A stretch of 64,000 nucleotides of DNA. It comes from Lobosporangium transversale. Lineage: Eukaryota; Mortierellomycota; Mortierellomycetes; Mortierellales; Mortierellaceae. Below, piece by piece: positions 47,701 to 56,700 of this stretch. The notes under the pieces are model-generated. The model had not been told where the DNA came from and searched no databases. It saw only the letters and a list, made by a program, of their open reading frames with translations. The translations under genes and the position numbers were made by a program. The DNA lies in NCBI RefSeq assembly GCF_002105155.1, contig NW_019028996.1, positions 124,001 through 188,000 of the forward strand, read 5' to 3'. The stretch's first letter is position 1. Every line of letters begins with the position of its first letter.

Positions 47701-49843
47701 CTTCAATTATTTTAGGGAGTATATACCCTTGTACAGCTCGCTCACAGCACCTCTAGATGCCCTGCGCAATGCCAAAGGCACTTTTGATCTTAATAAGGAG
47801 CAAATGCGAAGCTTTAACAGCATCAGATCGCTTATAGCCCAAGCTCCAGCCTTATCGTTCCCTGATTTTACTCAGCAATTCTTTGTAGCCACAGATGCCT
47901 CTAACGTAGGCATAGGAGCTGTCCTATATCAGCTACCGGGTGGCAAGGAAGATGAAACCAAGGTCAACTACATATCCTTTCAAGCCAGAGCATTGCATAA
48001 GCATGAGAAAAATTACCCAGCTTACAAGAAGGAACTCTTAGCAATTATTTTTGCACTAATGAAATTTCACCATTACCTTTGGGGAAGAAGATTTACATTA
48101 TATACTGATCACAGACCTCTGACGTACATTCATGAACAGAAGGAGTTGCCACAAATAATCCTGAATTGGAAGGCCACTCTGCTCAACTATGATTTTGAAT
48201 GTATTTATCGTCCAGGCCTGCTGAACATTATTCCAGACGCATTATCTCGCGCATTTCCTGAGGAATTGTGGAAGTCTCCTAAAGAAGAACAAGCTACATG
48301 TTCTACGAGTCGGCAGATTGCTTCTATGAGGCGAGGAACAGAGACTACCGAGAATGTTCAGGCAGCTCCACAGTCATCTGATTCGCAGCAGCTGCCTTCC
48401 ACTCTACAGGTTATTGATATAACTGCTCCTTACTCTCATCAACTTCAGTTGGAGGATGCTTCTAGAAAAATCATCCAAGATCCTGAAGAAAAGCTTCAGC
48501 ATCTTCGCCTAGCACACGAATTCGGTCATCCTGGAGGAAATGCCATGGTTACTGCTATCCATGCTAAAGGCTTTACTTGGCCTAAATTGAGAGATGATTG
48601 TCTCAAATGGGTTAGCCAATGCGGACCATGCCAAAGATTCAACATAGCTAGAAAGGGGTATCATCCTTTAACTGCCATACATGCCAGACTCCCAGGGGAA
48701 CACATAGCATTCGATTTAGCCTCATTTGAAACCAGTTCCAGGGGTAATAACTACGCTTTAGTAGTGGTTGACATCTGCACAAGATTTGTATTCCTGGAGC
48801 CTCTGCCTGATAAGGAAGCCATTACGGTGGCCAGCACCCTCTTCAAGCTATTCTGCTCTATTGGATTCCCTAAAATTATCCAAACTGATAATGGCACTGA
48901 ATTCGTCAATGGAGTGTCACGTCTCATAACGCAAAAGTTGCAAATAGAGCATAGACTCTCCACGCCATATCATCCACGCTCGAATGGTGTAGCGGAGAGG
49001 TTTGTCCGCACATTTAAGGACATCCTCAGAAAACAACTCGAAGGCATACAGAATGATTGGGACATCCATCTTCCAATGGTTCAGCTCCAAATGAATACTA
49101 GAGTCGCGAGTCTACATCATTCAACGCCATTCTCATTATTCTATGGACGCTCATTTGCAGGACTAACGGATTTTTCCTCAGCCGAGTCACATCTCCTGTC
49201 TGAAGAAGAATTACAGAACAGATTGGAATATCTCACCGCGTTAGTTTTCCCTGCTATCGATGATAAGAGTTCTGACACGCAAAAAAGAATGGTGGAGAAA
49301 TTCAACAGGACACACAAAATCCTTCAGTTCCCACCTGGAGCGTTTGTCATGGCGAAGGAAGAATTGCCCAATGGTAAATTAGCACCTAAATACCAAGGCC
49401 CATACAAAGTAGTGGCTCGTACCGAAAATGGTGCCTACACTCTGCTAGACGCTACCAACCAGAAATTGGCTCGTAATTATGCTCCGAGCCAGCTCAAAAT
49501 GGTCACTCAAGCTCTTGATGCTCCCAGTGAAGAGTCGTATGAAATAGAGTCTATCGTTGACCACGAACTCACGGGAAAAGGAATGATGTATACTGTAAAG
49601 TGGAAGGGCTATGACTCCTCATACAACGAGCAAATTCCCTATGAGAATTTTGACTCGGACATCATCATTCGTCAATATTGGAAGAACCTAAGACAGCAAA
49701 ATCCTCATATTAATGACAGAAAGAGGAAGAAGCAGCAAAAGAATAACGCATCAGAGTCAACAAGACTTCTTAAGAGGAAGCAGAGACAACTCACCCATAA
49801 CCAGACCAAACGGCACAAGCGTCATGTAGCGGCAAAGCTGTAA
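44768..49843 (+). CDS. Gag-Pol polyprotein of chromodomain Gypsy element (1691 aa)
   Basis: A single ORF with no frameshift between gag and pol. Gag includes coiled coil and capsid-like helices and a non-canonical C-x5-C-x6-H-x4-C knuckle (residues about 456-474, starting WCKGTEKCRSNPYKH). The aspartic protease is near residue 566 with LLDPGATTSLLS; the triplet is DPG rather than DTG/DSG. Reverse transcriptase follows with NYVDDIIVYS near residue 894. RNase H has FFVATDASNVGIGAVLYQL and YTDHRPLTY. Integrase has an HHCC finger (LAHEFGHPGG...CGPCQRF), then D, D and E residues in FDLASF, QTDNGTEF and NGVAERFVRTFKD. A chromodomain near residues 1590-1645 (YTVKWKGYDSSYNEQIPYEN) and a highly basic tail close the protein. 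Chromodomains of this class steer integration to methylated histone H3 chromatin. Confidence 0.95.
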   Translation: MSNINKVPINEDVDMEISSPENGSGLTPVEQLNLLVASLVVDTTESVVEFGSDAVPDIENVTMLLRSYRLQKEETLRKKALLFLRYNDAKSKLRKIDIDEKTLTKALGDLAQQKADILKVLVRQTEDLNSSIEHMEEVRNGLSSSEDVSIDRSSVSEADSHRITVKWDPANPEHDALHRIFKEENIPLMEDSEEVDYTKVKKKTFADAPMLDLDVSKVPGKNMVKEIAIRVVTFRDDFERIFRRNLSDVLFDKLAWDYLSLCVSKVSGLARDYDDLIKKVPLQDRTWSRAVTCLNKALKFDILGAYIADMALVMRPEKNDTIRSFAQRLLPLVEAAGIPDDGCYMLIKALCNHLSDVGFQAVIKEFGSVKSVSSLKEFLEFLEKTPGALGEKRTDDAHWFIQKYGGDAGEQYLRSIKSRSEYTPREVPRSSHKRSRLNANPSSDREAKKAKPFKVWCKGTEKCRSNPYKHAPEDCRYAEDQVRDHSKDKPKDVKRTDVRKPLASVSAFKRISDSALIRDIIPNKESFFSSYSIVEKACIKHLGAFKGPAPGDNRIAVPIFINGQQYTALLDPGATTSLLSKEVAIEQGIRYGRVPGESIAMIEKGTSTDNAITCDKVQLVCNNRSGEYQLSVMDIEYYDFVLGMDLFARLGFSITGIAMPEIREEESLWVPYDEKPQVIPSQTPERENNAEFKALKEKFLLALEPYLQANEAISPNSFCNLDTMKVQLKVKPTCIIQERSRPFHSQIEKEEVEKTIQKWQETGVIVPAPKGCPYNNSLTMAARRDLDGNILKYRVCLDPRMLNRQLEDTDVFPLPLITDIQQRVAGHLYFTAIDLSQAYHRMPVEKSSQPLTAFTYGGKQYMFARAPFGLKPLTSIFQRGMSQLLDDLHFADNYVDDIIVYSHTAEDHILHVSIVIERLTAAKLIINREKSKFLSTEVLLLGFIINKEGRKIDINKVANVHSWTPPTNKKMVQRYLGLFNYFREYIPLYSSLTAPLDALRNAKGTFDLNKEQMRSFNSIRSLIAQAPALSFPDFTQQFFVATDASNVGIGAVLYQLPGGKEDETKVNYISFQARALHKHEKNYPAYKKELLAIIFALMKFHHYLWGRRFTLYTDHRPLTYIHEQKELPQIILNWKATLLNYDFECIYRPGLLNIIPDALSRAFPEELWKSPKEEQATCSTSRQIASMRRGTETTENVQAAPQSSDSQQLPSTLQVIDITAPYSHQLQLEDASRKIIQDPEEKLQHLRLAHEFGHPGGNAMVTAIHAKGFTWPKLRDDCLKWVSQCGPCQRFNIARKGYHPLTAIHARLPGEHIAFDLASFETSSRGNNYALVVVDICTRFVFLEPLPDKEAITVASTLFKLFCSIGFPKIIQTDNGTEFVNGVSRLITQKLQIEHRLSTPYHPRSNGVAERFVRTFKDILRKQLEGIQNDWDIHLPMVQLQMNTRVASLHHSTPFSLFYGRSFAGLTDFSSAESHLLSEEELQNRLEYLTALVFPAIDDKSSDTQKRMVEKFNRTHKILQFPPGAFVMAKEELPNGKLAPKYQGPYKVVARTENGAYTLLDATNQKLARNYAPSQLKMVTQALDAPSEESYEIESIVDHELTGKGMMYTVKWKGYDSSYNEQIPYENFDSDIIIRQYWKNLRQQNPHINDRKRKKQQKNNASESTRLLKRKQRQLTHNQTKRHKRHVAAKL

Positions 49844-49999
49844 AGTGCAGAGAGCTGTTATATTAGTAGGGTTGAGATAACTGGAGTTTTTGTACAAATA
49901 AGTTTTCTCCAGTATGAAGAAAAGAGAGCACACACTCGTCCTCATTTCAATATTTTTTTTTTTTTTTTTTTTGCAACGCAACAGTCAATAAATTTCAAT

Positions 50000-50683
50000 T
50001 TAGCAACTATCAACTTTATTCTTTCCCTTGCAGCATTTGCAACTAGCAACTGGATGTGATGGCAACTGAGAGTTAAGAGAATCTACAACTTTCTCTACCC
50101 GTATGCGCATAGTCTTATACTTCTCTGATTGCTTGCGCAACTTAGTATACTTCTTGTAGAGGCGTTCATACCTCTTAGCCCATGCGAATTCTCTTTGGAG
50201 GCGGCTCTTCGCGGAATCATCGCCACTCTCCGCCATCAAACGTCTTCTCTTCCCAAGAGTCGTACACACTCCACAGCTTGACAATTCTGCTTCACTGCTT
50301 TCGCTGCCTGATGACTCTTCATCACCAGAGGGCTCCTTTCGCTTCCTGATAGGACGAGGTCCTGGGATTTCCAGAGAGGCTGATCGGCTCCGTGCCTCTG
50401 GGTGGTAAAACTGATAGTGTGCCTTTTTCCAGGCACGAGTCTCCTCGTCACTATCCCACAGATCCTCCTCACCCTCATAATCCTCGTCGTCCTCAGCGTC
50501 ATAGCTGCTCTCTTCCTCAGTATCTCCTTCGAAGTTACTGCGATTCTCCACGTCTGCAGTCTCTGTTAATATGAGTGAAGACGGAGCTGTTGAAAGCTCC
50601 GTAGGGATAAATTCATAGTCCTCATACTCATGTAGAGTTGAAGAGTCAGACAGGGGGGAAGAGGGAGAATTGTTAGAAGGCAT
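50000..50683 (-). CDS. Antisense accessory ORF inside the Gypsy element (acidic coiled-coil, Cys-tailed protein)
   Basis: It lies on the minus strand between the end of gag-pol and the 3' LTR. The ATG at 50683 (MPSNNSPSSPLSDSSTLHEY) gives 227 aa; the frame is open further up to 50821, but that part looks like leader. The product has an acidic region (DTEEESSYDAEDDEDYEGEE), a basic stretch (RPIRKRKEPSGDEESSGSES), then CGVCTTLGKRRRL. A helical Lys/Arg/Tyr-rich coiled coil follows (FAWAKRYERLYKKYTKLRKQ; MRIRVEKVVDSLNSQL) and the end is CKCCKGKNKVDSC. I recognise no family. Antisense ORFs between pol and the 3' LTR are known in some plant Gypsy lineages, so an accessory function is plausible. Its 3' end converges on the pol 3' end, leaving about 155 bp with a T run between. 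Confidence 0.7.
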   Translation of the reverse strand: MPSNNSPSSPLSDSSTLHEYEDYEFIPTELSTAPSSLILTETADVENRSNFEGDTEEESSYDAEDDEDYEGEEDLWDSDEETRAWKKAHYQFYHPEARSRSASLEIPGPRPIRKRKEPSGDEESSGSESSEAELSSCGVCTTLGKRRRLMAESGDDSAKSRLQREFAWAKRYERLYKKYTKLRKQSEKYKTMRIRVEKVVDSLNSQLPSHPVASCKCCKGKNKVDSC

Positions 50684-51253
50684 ATTGATAATTGTCTGCT
50701 GATGGCTGTTATAAGGAAAGTAAGTAATGAGTATGTGTCCCTGCAAGAAGGTGTTTGAGTAGCAAAAGTGAATACTGAGGAATGAAGGAATGAGTGAGCG
50801 TTTGAAGTTTCCAATCTTCATTCCTTTTGACCTTAATCTTCTTCATTTGCTTCGTGAATCCTCATTCGTCCTTCTGGGGGGAAGTGGATGGCGTGATCTT
50901 TTTGTGATCCCTGTTTGACAAAGGACCAATGAGATTTCTACATTTTTGACATGCTGAATAATTACTACCCACATCTCCTGTATGACACATCCTGATCCAA
51001 TGGCTGTTATATTTCCATGATCCATTTGCTGACATTACTTTTTGAGATAAAGTCTCTCTCTAATCACAAGAAAAGAAATATCAAAACAAGTTTTAAGAAT
51101 AGACACTGTGAAGTCTCACGTGAGGTTTAAATTTTTGTCCTCAAGAGGTTTATTTTTTTCCTCCTACCTTTCAACAACAAGAGGTTTTTCTTATTTTTCC
51201 TCAAGGCCTTTAGACAAGACGCCAAAAACCCTACATAAAATCTGGGGGGAAGT

Positions 51254-51423
51254 TGTTACGTCCTGAGGCTAGGGAGTGTACCCAAATGGAGCACTCCCCT
51301 TTTTATTCATAGATCAGAGCAATTAGTGACGGCTATGTTGGAGCCTATATAAGGCTCCGACCTAGCTAAAATAATAAACAACTTTTGATCTCCTTGACTT
51401 CCGATTTACCATAAAACATATCA
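51254..51423 (+). repeat. 3' LTR of the intact Gypsy element
   Basis: Same length as, and by eye identical to, the 5' LTR. It is followed by the CTATA target duplication. Confidence 0.93.
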
Positions 51424-52604
51424 CTATAGTTTCTGGAGCATTTTGTTCATAGAATGTAGAAAATAAATCCCATGACCCTGAGGGTCCTTGTTATCAAAAA
51501 AAAAAAAAAAAAAAAAAAAGTAGAGAAAAACATGGATACGAATTGGCTCTTCACAGCCATCCCGTGCGAACTTTGAGAGTTTCGCTTGTTTCTTCGGCAC
51601 AGATACTTCCCCCTTCTTTTGTGAGACGAATGACAGGTAAGTATATGAAGCTATGTAAGAGCAAAACACGTATGCCGTCAACCACACCCAACAGCATAAT
51701 GCATCACCCTAGATTCTATGCAATTAAAAACTTAGAAGACGCACAGACAGAGGAGCAGATATCAACCCTGTTCCTACGCCTAAATGACAATGGGTTGATG
51801 GGACGTATCTGTAGAGCACGTCTCATTGCCCTCCAGAAGCGCCTTAGGACGAGCAAGCTCCCAACTGCAGAGCCGCACAAAATAAAAGCATACAAACACA
51901 ACTTCGCATCAAGCGTCTGTAAACTAATGGCCGATCGACAAGTGAAGTTTGACTTGCAACTAGCAAACGATTTTGGGCTCCCTGGAAATGCTCTCAATAT
52001 AGCAGACATGCTTCATGGCATTGTGGATGACCAGCCTGTGCGGGAATTAGCAGCAAGAGGAATATATTATGCTGAGCAAACTCTAGACGAGGATTCGTCA
52101 CTCAAATCCTGGAATGAGGTACGTACGAAAAGGAGAGACCCAAAGGCATCTCCAGCATGGTTCCACAATGTTCAAAATGCCCTTCATGAGTCCCTTTACA
52201 CACACAACTTTATCGAAGTATGGTGTAGAGACAAAAAGAACATTCTTCAGAGACCAGACGAAGAGGAAGAGAGAGATTTAAGGGAGCTCCAACAGCTAAA
52301 TGAGGCTGAAAACAATGAGAGAGCAGATGAACTACTCACAGAAGACAATATGTTGGAGGAGCAGCCCACTGAGGATGATGAGGATGATGAAGTTGGATAT
52401 ATAAGTTACCTCAGTGACGTGGAAGAAGACCCTAGAGAGCCACTTGATCCCCTAAGTGTAGAACAGCGGGAGGAAAGAGAAAGAAGAGCACAGTGTTACA
52501 TACAAGAGGGTATGCAGGAGTATGAAGGATACACTTAGGCTCGACCCAGCCCTCTCTATCTTGAAGTGTCCTTTTATGGTCATCTAAGATTAGAGGGGCT
52601 GGAA

Positions 52605-52795
52605 AAATTTTTGAGTAGTTTGGCAGAGATCCCAAAAAGGAAATTCCTTATATTTTAGAATAAGCAGCTCAATTCAATCGACATTTTCAAAAAATTGTTC
52701 GAGGTGAAGTGCATGTCGATTGTATTGAAATACTATTCTAAAATGAAAATATAACCTTTCCTTTTTGGGATCTCTGCCAAACTACTCAAAAATTT
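52605..52795. repeat. Foldback element with 39-bp perfect TIRs
   Basis: 52605-52643 is the exact reverse complement of 52757-52795 (contains GAGTAGTTTGGCAGAGATCC). The inner parts also pair (ATTTTAGAAT...CAATCGACAT against ATGTCGATTG...ATTCTAAAAT). Nearly the whole 191 bp could fold into one hairpin. Confidence 0.9.
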
Positions 52796-52799
52796 GGAC

Positions 52800-53545
52800 T
52801 AAGGAAAAATGCACCCCCCGTCAGAATAAAATTCTGAGCCCCGGTTGAGAATTCCCTTGACCCCCCGTCAACATTCATTTTTTCGGAATTCTTACCCCTG
52901 TCCCCCCGTCAGAATTCCGGTACACCCCCCGTAAAGATTTTCAAAATGTAAATCTTTACCCCCCCGTCAACCATCTTAATTGTGGGAATCCTTACCCCCC
53001 CGTCAACATTTTGAAGCTGTTTTTAAGAGAAGATTTTCTGTTCTTGGTTATACCTAGATCTAACTAGCTATTTAGTTCGACACCATTGATCCTCTCTTAC
53101 TTTGTATCTTGCATGACAGTAGATCAGTGGATCAGTTCCTTGATGAATGATCTCTTCCTAGATTCGTATTCATCAGGTTCAGAACCCTCGGCAACTTAAC
53201 ATACACCACATGCGTCCAACATAGTCTTAAAAGAAAAAGACAAAAAAACATTGCATTATTATTCAGCGTCAACGCTTGGCGATCCTAAACCATCTTTACA
53301 ATTAATAGAGGTTAAGATTAAAATACTGTACTAGTTGTGTGGAAATCATAGGATGTAGTACTCTTTTTTTTTTTTTTTTTTTTTTTTTTGAAAATCAGCT
53401 CCAGAATGTTGACGGGGGGGGGTAAGAATTGCGCGGTTGACGGGGGGATGAGAATTCCGGAAAGAGAAATGTTGACGGGGGGGTCAAGGGAATTCTCAAC
53501 CGGGGGTCAAAATTTTATTCTGACGGGGGGGTGCATTTTTCCTTA
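52800..53545. mobile_element. MITE-like element with CCCCCCGTCAACA boxes, about 750 bp
   Basis: Both ends read TAAGGAAAAATGCACCCCCC (inverted) and remain similar for about 170 bp. About ten copies of CCCCCCGTCARMAT-like boxes occur in opposite orientation in the two arms. The terminal TA may be the target duplication. The middle (about 53010-53380) includes a T run of 25 bases and no ORF. Confidence 0.8.
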
Positions 53546-53578
53546 ATTCCAAAAATTTTTCCAGCCCCTCTAGACTGA

Positions 53579-53773
53579 TGCAAAAGTCAAGGTAGTGTTC
53601 TAGGGGGATCTAAGGGTGCAATAAAGGTATCTTTATTCAGGGGGAACTATGCTACAGAACTAGATAGAAAAGTAGACCTATTTATACTAGTTAATATCCT
53701 GTTGCAAGGAATGCTCTAGAAATATGGGCGAAATACTATGTTGCACAAAATTATTATAGTGATTTCGCTTGCA
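53579..53773 (-). repeat. 3' LTR (element sense) of the second Gypsy element
   Basis: 195 bp. It differs from the partner at about one position (ATCCTG versus GTCCTG near plus coordinate 53697). Confidence 0.92.
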
Positions 53774-53797
53774 TCCTTCCCGTCATGAAGAAACCTA

Positions 53798-56700
53798 TTA
53801 TCTTGTTTTTCTTGAAGCCTCAAAGACGGCAAGCGCCTCTTTAGCGTTTGCGAGCGAAGATTTTGTTTCCCAAGTGGCTTCATCTAATGGATAGCCTTTC
53901 CAAAGAACGAGCCACTTAGGAGTTTTGCCAAACATTTTGAAGTCAATGATTTTGTCGACTTCATACTCCTCTTCTCCATCTACCAGCTCGGGGGCAGGGC
54001 GTGGTGGTGAGCGGTCGCCGAATTCACGAGGTGACTCAATATAGGGGCGAAGCAGATCGGCATTAAAGACTGGATGCTGATGCATGTCAGGCGGTAGTTC
54101 CAGCTTGTAGGCATTTTCATTGACCTTCGAAATGATCTTGTAAGGGCCTATGTACTCAGGTTCCAGTTTCTGCGACGGTCTATTTTTATGTCCCGCGACA
54201 GAGATGTTTTCCGAGCTTAAGAGCACCATGTCACCCACAGCAAACGTAGCAGGCCTGCGAGTTTTGTCCGCTTGGGCCTTTTGCCTATTCTGCGCTTCGA
54301 TAATGGCATCCTGAGCTAGCGCCAAATTCATCGACTGGGTTCGAACAAAATCACTGACAGCCGGAACATTGGTATCAGGTGGCTTTAAAAGAGATCCAGG
54401 GACTAGTGGATGGTGACCATAGTTCAGAAAGAATGGGGAGAAGCCTGTCGTAGGATTGACAGAGTTGTTGTATGCGAACTCCATCATAGGCAGTAAAAGA
54501 TCCCAGTCGTTTTGCTTGTACGATATGTAAGAGCGGAGCATTTCTTCTAATGTTCTGTTGGCGCGCTCTGTTTGTCCGTCTGATTGTGGATGGAAGGCAG
54601 TAGACATGTTAAGTTTGGTGCCCATGAGCTTCATCAACGTTGTCCAGAACTTGCCGGTGAAACGTGAATCTCTGTCTGACACAATTGTCCGAGGCATGCC
54701 GTGCAGTCTAAAAACATTGTCGAAAAAGAGTCGTGCAACATCAGAGGCAGTGTCGGTAGTTCGGCTAGCGCAGAAATGAACTTGCTTGGACAGTTTGTCC
54801 ACAAAGACCGTAATCGCGTCAAAACCTCTGGCTGTCTTCGGAAGCTTGACAATGAAGTCCATTGTTACAGTATCCCATCGTTGGCTTGGAATTGCCAAAG
54901 GTTGGAAAAGCCCTGCAGGAGGCTTTAGTGAAGGCTTGTTACGCTGGCATTGCTCACAGGAAGCAATGTATTTTTTTATATCCCTCGCCATGCGTGGCCA
55001 AAAATATGTTCGTCGCATGCTACTGTACGTTTTATCGAATCCCAAGTGGCCTGATATAGGAGCGTCGTGAGCGTCATGCAAGAGTTGTGAACGGAGTCCG
55101 TCGTCCTTGGGTATGCAGAGGCGAGGGCCTTGTCCAGCGTTGATCCAGAGTAGACCATCCACCACGAAGTAACGATCCGAGGTAGAGGCATCCTTATACT
55201 GATGCACGAGGGACCTAGAATTGGATCGTGTAGGTAGCAACTGGCTAGTTGTTTTCGAATGCCAGGGTCTAGATTGATATCCAAGGAGTTCAAAGTAGTA
55301 GGTGTAGCCTCCAAGTCCTTGAGGTCCGGTCTTCGTGAAAGAGCATCAGGGACGACGTTATCTTTACCAGGTTTATACTTGAATACGAAATCATACTCTT
55401 GAAGCAACTCCATCCATCTTGCTTGTCTGCGAGTCAAGTTCGGCTGGCTAGGAAAATGTTGTAGAGTGGCATGGTCGGTATAAACGACAAAGTGAGAACC
55501 ATCAAGGTAGTATCGCCATGTCTTCAGAGCATGCACCACAGCCAGCAGTTCTTGTTCGTGTGTAGGATAGTTGCGTTCCGCTGGGTTGAGCTTGCGTGAA
55601 GTAAAAGCTACTGGTCGTGATTCACCATTTTGGTCCGTCTGGAACAGGACAGCACCAATTGCAAAGCCTGAAGCGTCTGTTTCGACTGCTGTAGAGAGGG
55701 CAGGATCGAATATCCTAAGAACTGGTGCTGAGCTCACTGCTCTTTTCAAAGTCTCAAAGGCGTCTTGTTGAGATTTTCCCCAGTGGAATTCCTTATTGGA
55801 GCCTAACAATTGTGTGAGGGGAAGAGCAATATCAGCGTAATGAGAAATGTACTGATGGTAAAAATTAGTCAAACCAAGGAATTGCATCACATGTCGTTGG
55901 GTTGTTGGTACTGGCCATTCCCTTATTGCCTTGACAAGTCCGCCATTCGTCTTGAGTCCATCCTTGGATATGACATGGCCTAGGAACTCAGTCTCTTCCT
56001 GCATGAAGGAACACTTGGATAATTTACAATAAAGCCCAGCTTGACGCAAGAGGGAGAGTACTTGTCGGATGTGCTCTAAGTGATCTTTCTCGTTATCGGA
56101 GTAAATTAAAATATCATCGAGATACACAACAACACATTTATCAAGAAGTGGATCAAGTACGTTACGCATCATAGTCGAGAACGCTGCAGGTGCATTTGTA
56201 AGACCGAAAGGTACGACGTTAAACTCGTAGTGGCCATAGCGAGTTCGGAACGCGGTCTTGTGTTTATCATCAGGATGGACACGCATTTGATGATAGCCCG
56301 AGAGTAGATCCAGCTTGGTAAAACATTTAGCTGTTCTGAATCTGTCGATCAATTCATCGATCCGTGGTAAGGGGTACCTGTTTTTCTTTGTGATCTTGTT
56401 CAGGCCCCGATAATCAACACACATTCGAAGCGAGCCATCCTTTTTCTTCACAAAGAGGACTGGAGCACCGTATGGTGAGGTGCTCGGTGAGATTAATCCT
56501 TTTTGTAAAAGATCAGTTAGCTGCTTCTTCAGTTCATCAAGCTCAGCGATCGACAATCTGATGACAGGTCGGACAGGTGGGTCAGCATAAGGGTCAGTCT
56601 CTATACGCATGCTATCACCTCTGTCAGGGGGAAGGCCATCGGGAAGCGTTGTAGGAAAGACATCAGGGAATTCGACTTGAACGATTTGCTTGATAGAGTC

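Larger units (their letters stand above)
44500..51423 (+). mobile_element. Intact chromodomain Ty3/Gypsy LTR retrotransposon, 6.9 kb
   Basis: The two 170-bp LTRs (44500-44669, 51254-51423) appear identical and run TGTTACG...ATATCA. The target duplication CTATA is present at 44495-44499 and 51424-51428. A purine-rich tract (TCTGGGGGGAAGT) precedes the 3' LTR. The internal region holds one uninterrupted gag-pol ORF with a terminal chromodomain and, antisense to it, a second ORF before the 3' LTR. Identical LTRs and an open ORF mean a very recent insertion that may still be mobile. Following the 5' LTR there is no tRNA-type TGG primer site; instead TCAAGGA can pair with the LTR (see findings). 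Confidence 0.95.
43885..51519 (+). mobile_element. Poly(A)-tailed retroposed insertion (5'-truncated LINE or retrocopy) with 21-bp target duplication
   Basis: A 21-bp direct repeat at 43864-43884 and 51520-51540 is identical. The second copy directly follows an A run of 24 (51496-51519), preceded by AATAAA at about 51464. These are the marks of target-primed reverse transcription. Excluding the Gypsy element inside it, the insert is about 700 bp. It holds an ORF remnant (to the stop at 44367-44369) with TPDWSVQDIYHGLTPKSIAQ and RKVTVEWEK-like text that I do not recognise as reverse transcriptase. The 3' end has a GACCCTGAGGGTC palindrome just before the tail. It is either a 5'-truncated non-LTR element or a processed mRNA copy. 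Confidence 0.7.
43815..52538 (+). pseudogene. Unrecognised gene split by nested retroelement insertions
   Basis: The first segment is 43815-43884 and the second is 51541-52538. The frame that is open from the ATG at 43815 is the same frame that is open after the duplicated target site at 51520-51540. The insert therefore appears to have broken a single reading frame. The second segment encodes about 330 residues (ISTLFLRLNDNGLMGRICRA, FDLQLANDFGLPGNALNIAD, HNVQNALHESLYTHNFIEVW) with a very acidic C-terminal third (EDDEDDEVGYISYLSDVEED) and stops at 52538. It could now be expressed only from an internal ATG such as 51630. I recognise no family. Reading the first 23 codons as true coding is inference; a 70-bp diverged copy of that part lies at about 44386-44457. 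Confidence 0.45.
52591..53572. mobile_element. MITE-like element with 22-bp perfect TIR, containing two further inverted-repeat elements
   Basis: 52591-52612 is the exact reverse complement of 53551-53572 (TAGAGGGGCTGGAAAAATTT plus TT). If the outermost TA is the target duplication, this is a mariner-type MITE. The interior is occupied by a foldback element and a CCCCCCGTCA-box element, so the outer one was probably the landing site for the others. The second Gypsy LTR starts 6 bp beyond its right end. Confidence 0.7.

Noticed and set aside
50822-51253. Further coding upstream of the antisense ORF
   Set aside because: Only short frames exist between 50821 and the 3' LTR; this stretch more likely holds the antisense promoter or leader and the element's purine tract.
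52800-53545. Regularly recurring CCCCCCGTCA boxes, superficially like a CRISPR array
   Set aside because: The boxes are inverted between two arms, spacing is irregular and the genome is eukaryotic. They are subterminal repeats of a TIR element.
54976-55240. Programmed ribosomal frameshift in pol of the second Gypsy element
   Set aside because: The overlap lies between RNase H and integrase, where programmed shifts are not known, and no slippery heptamer was evident. A simple indel is the better explanation.
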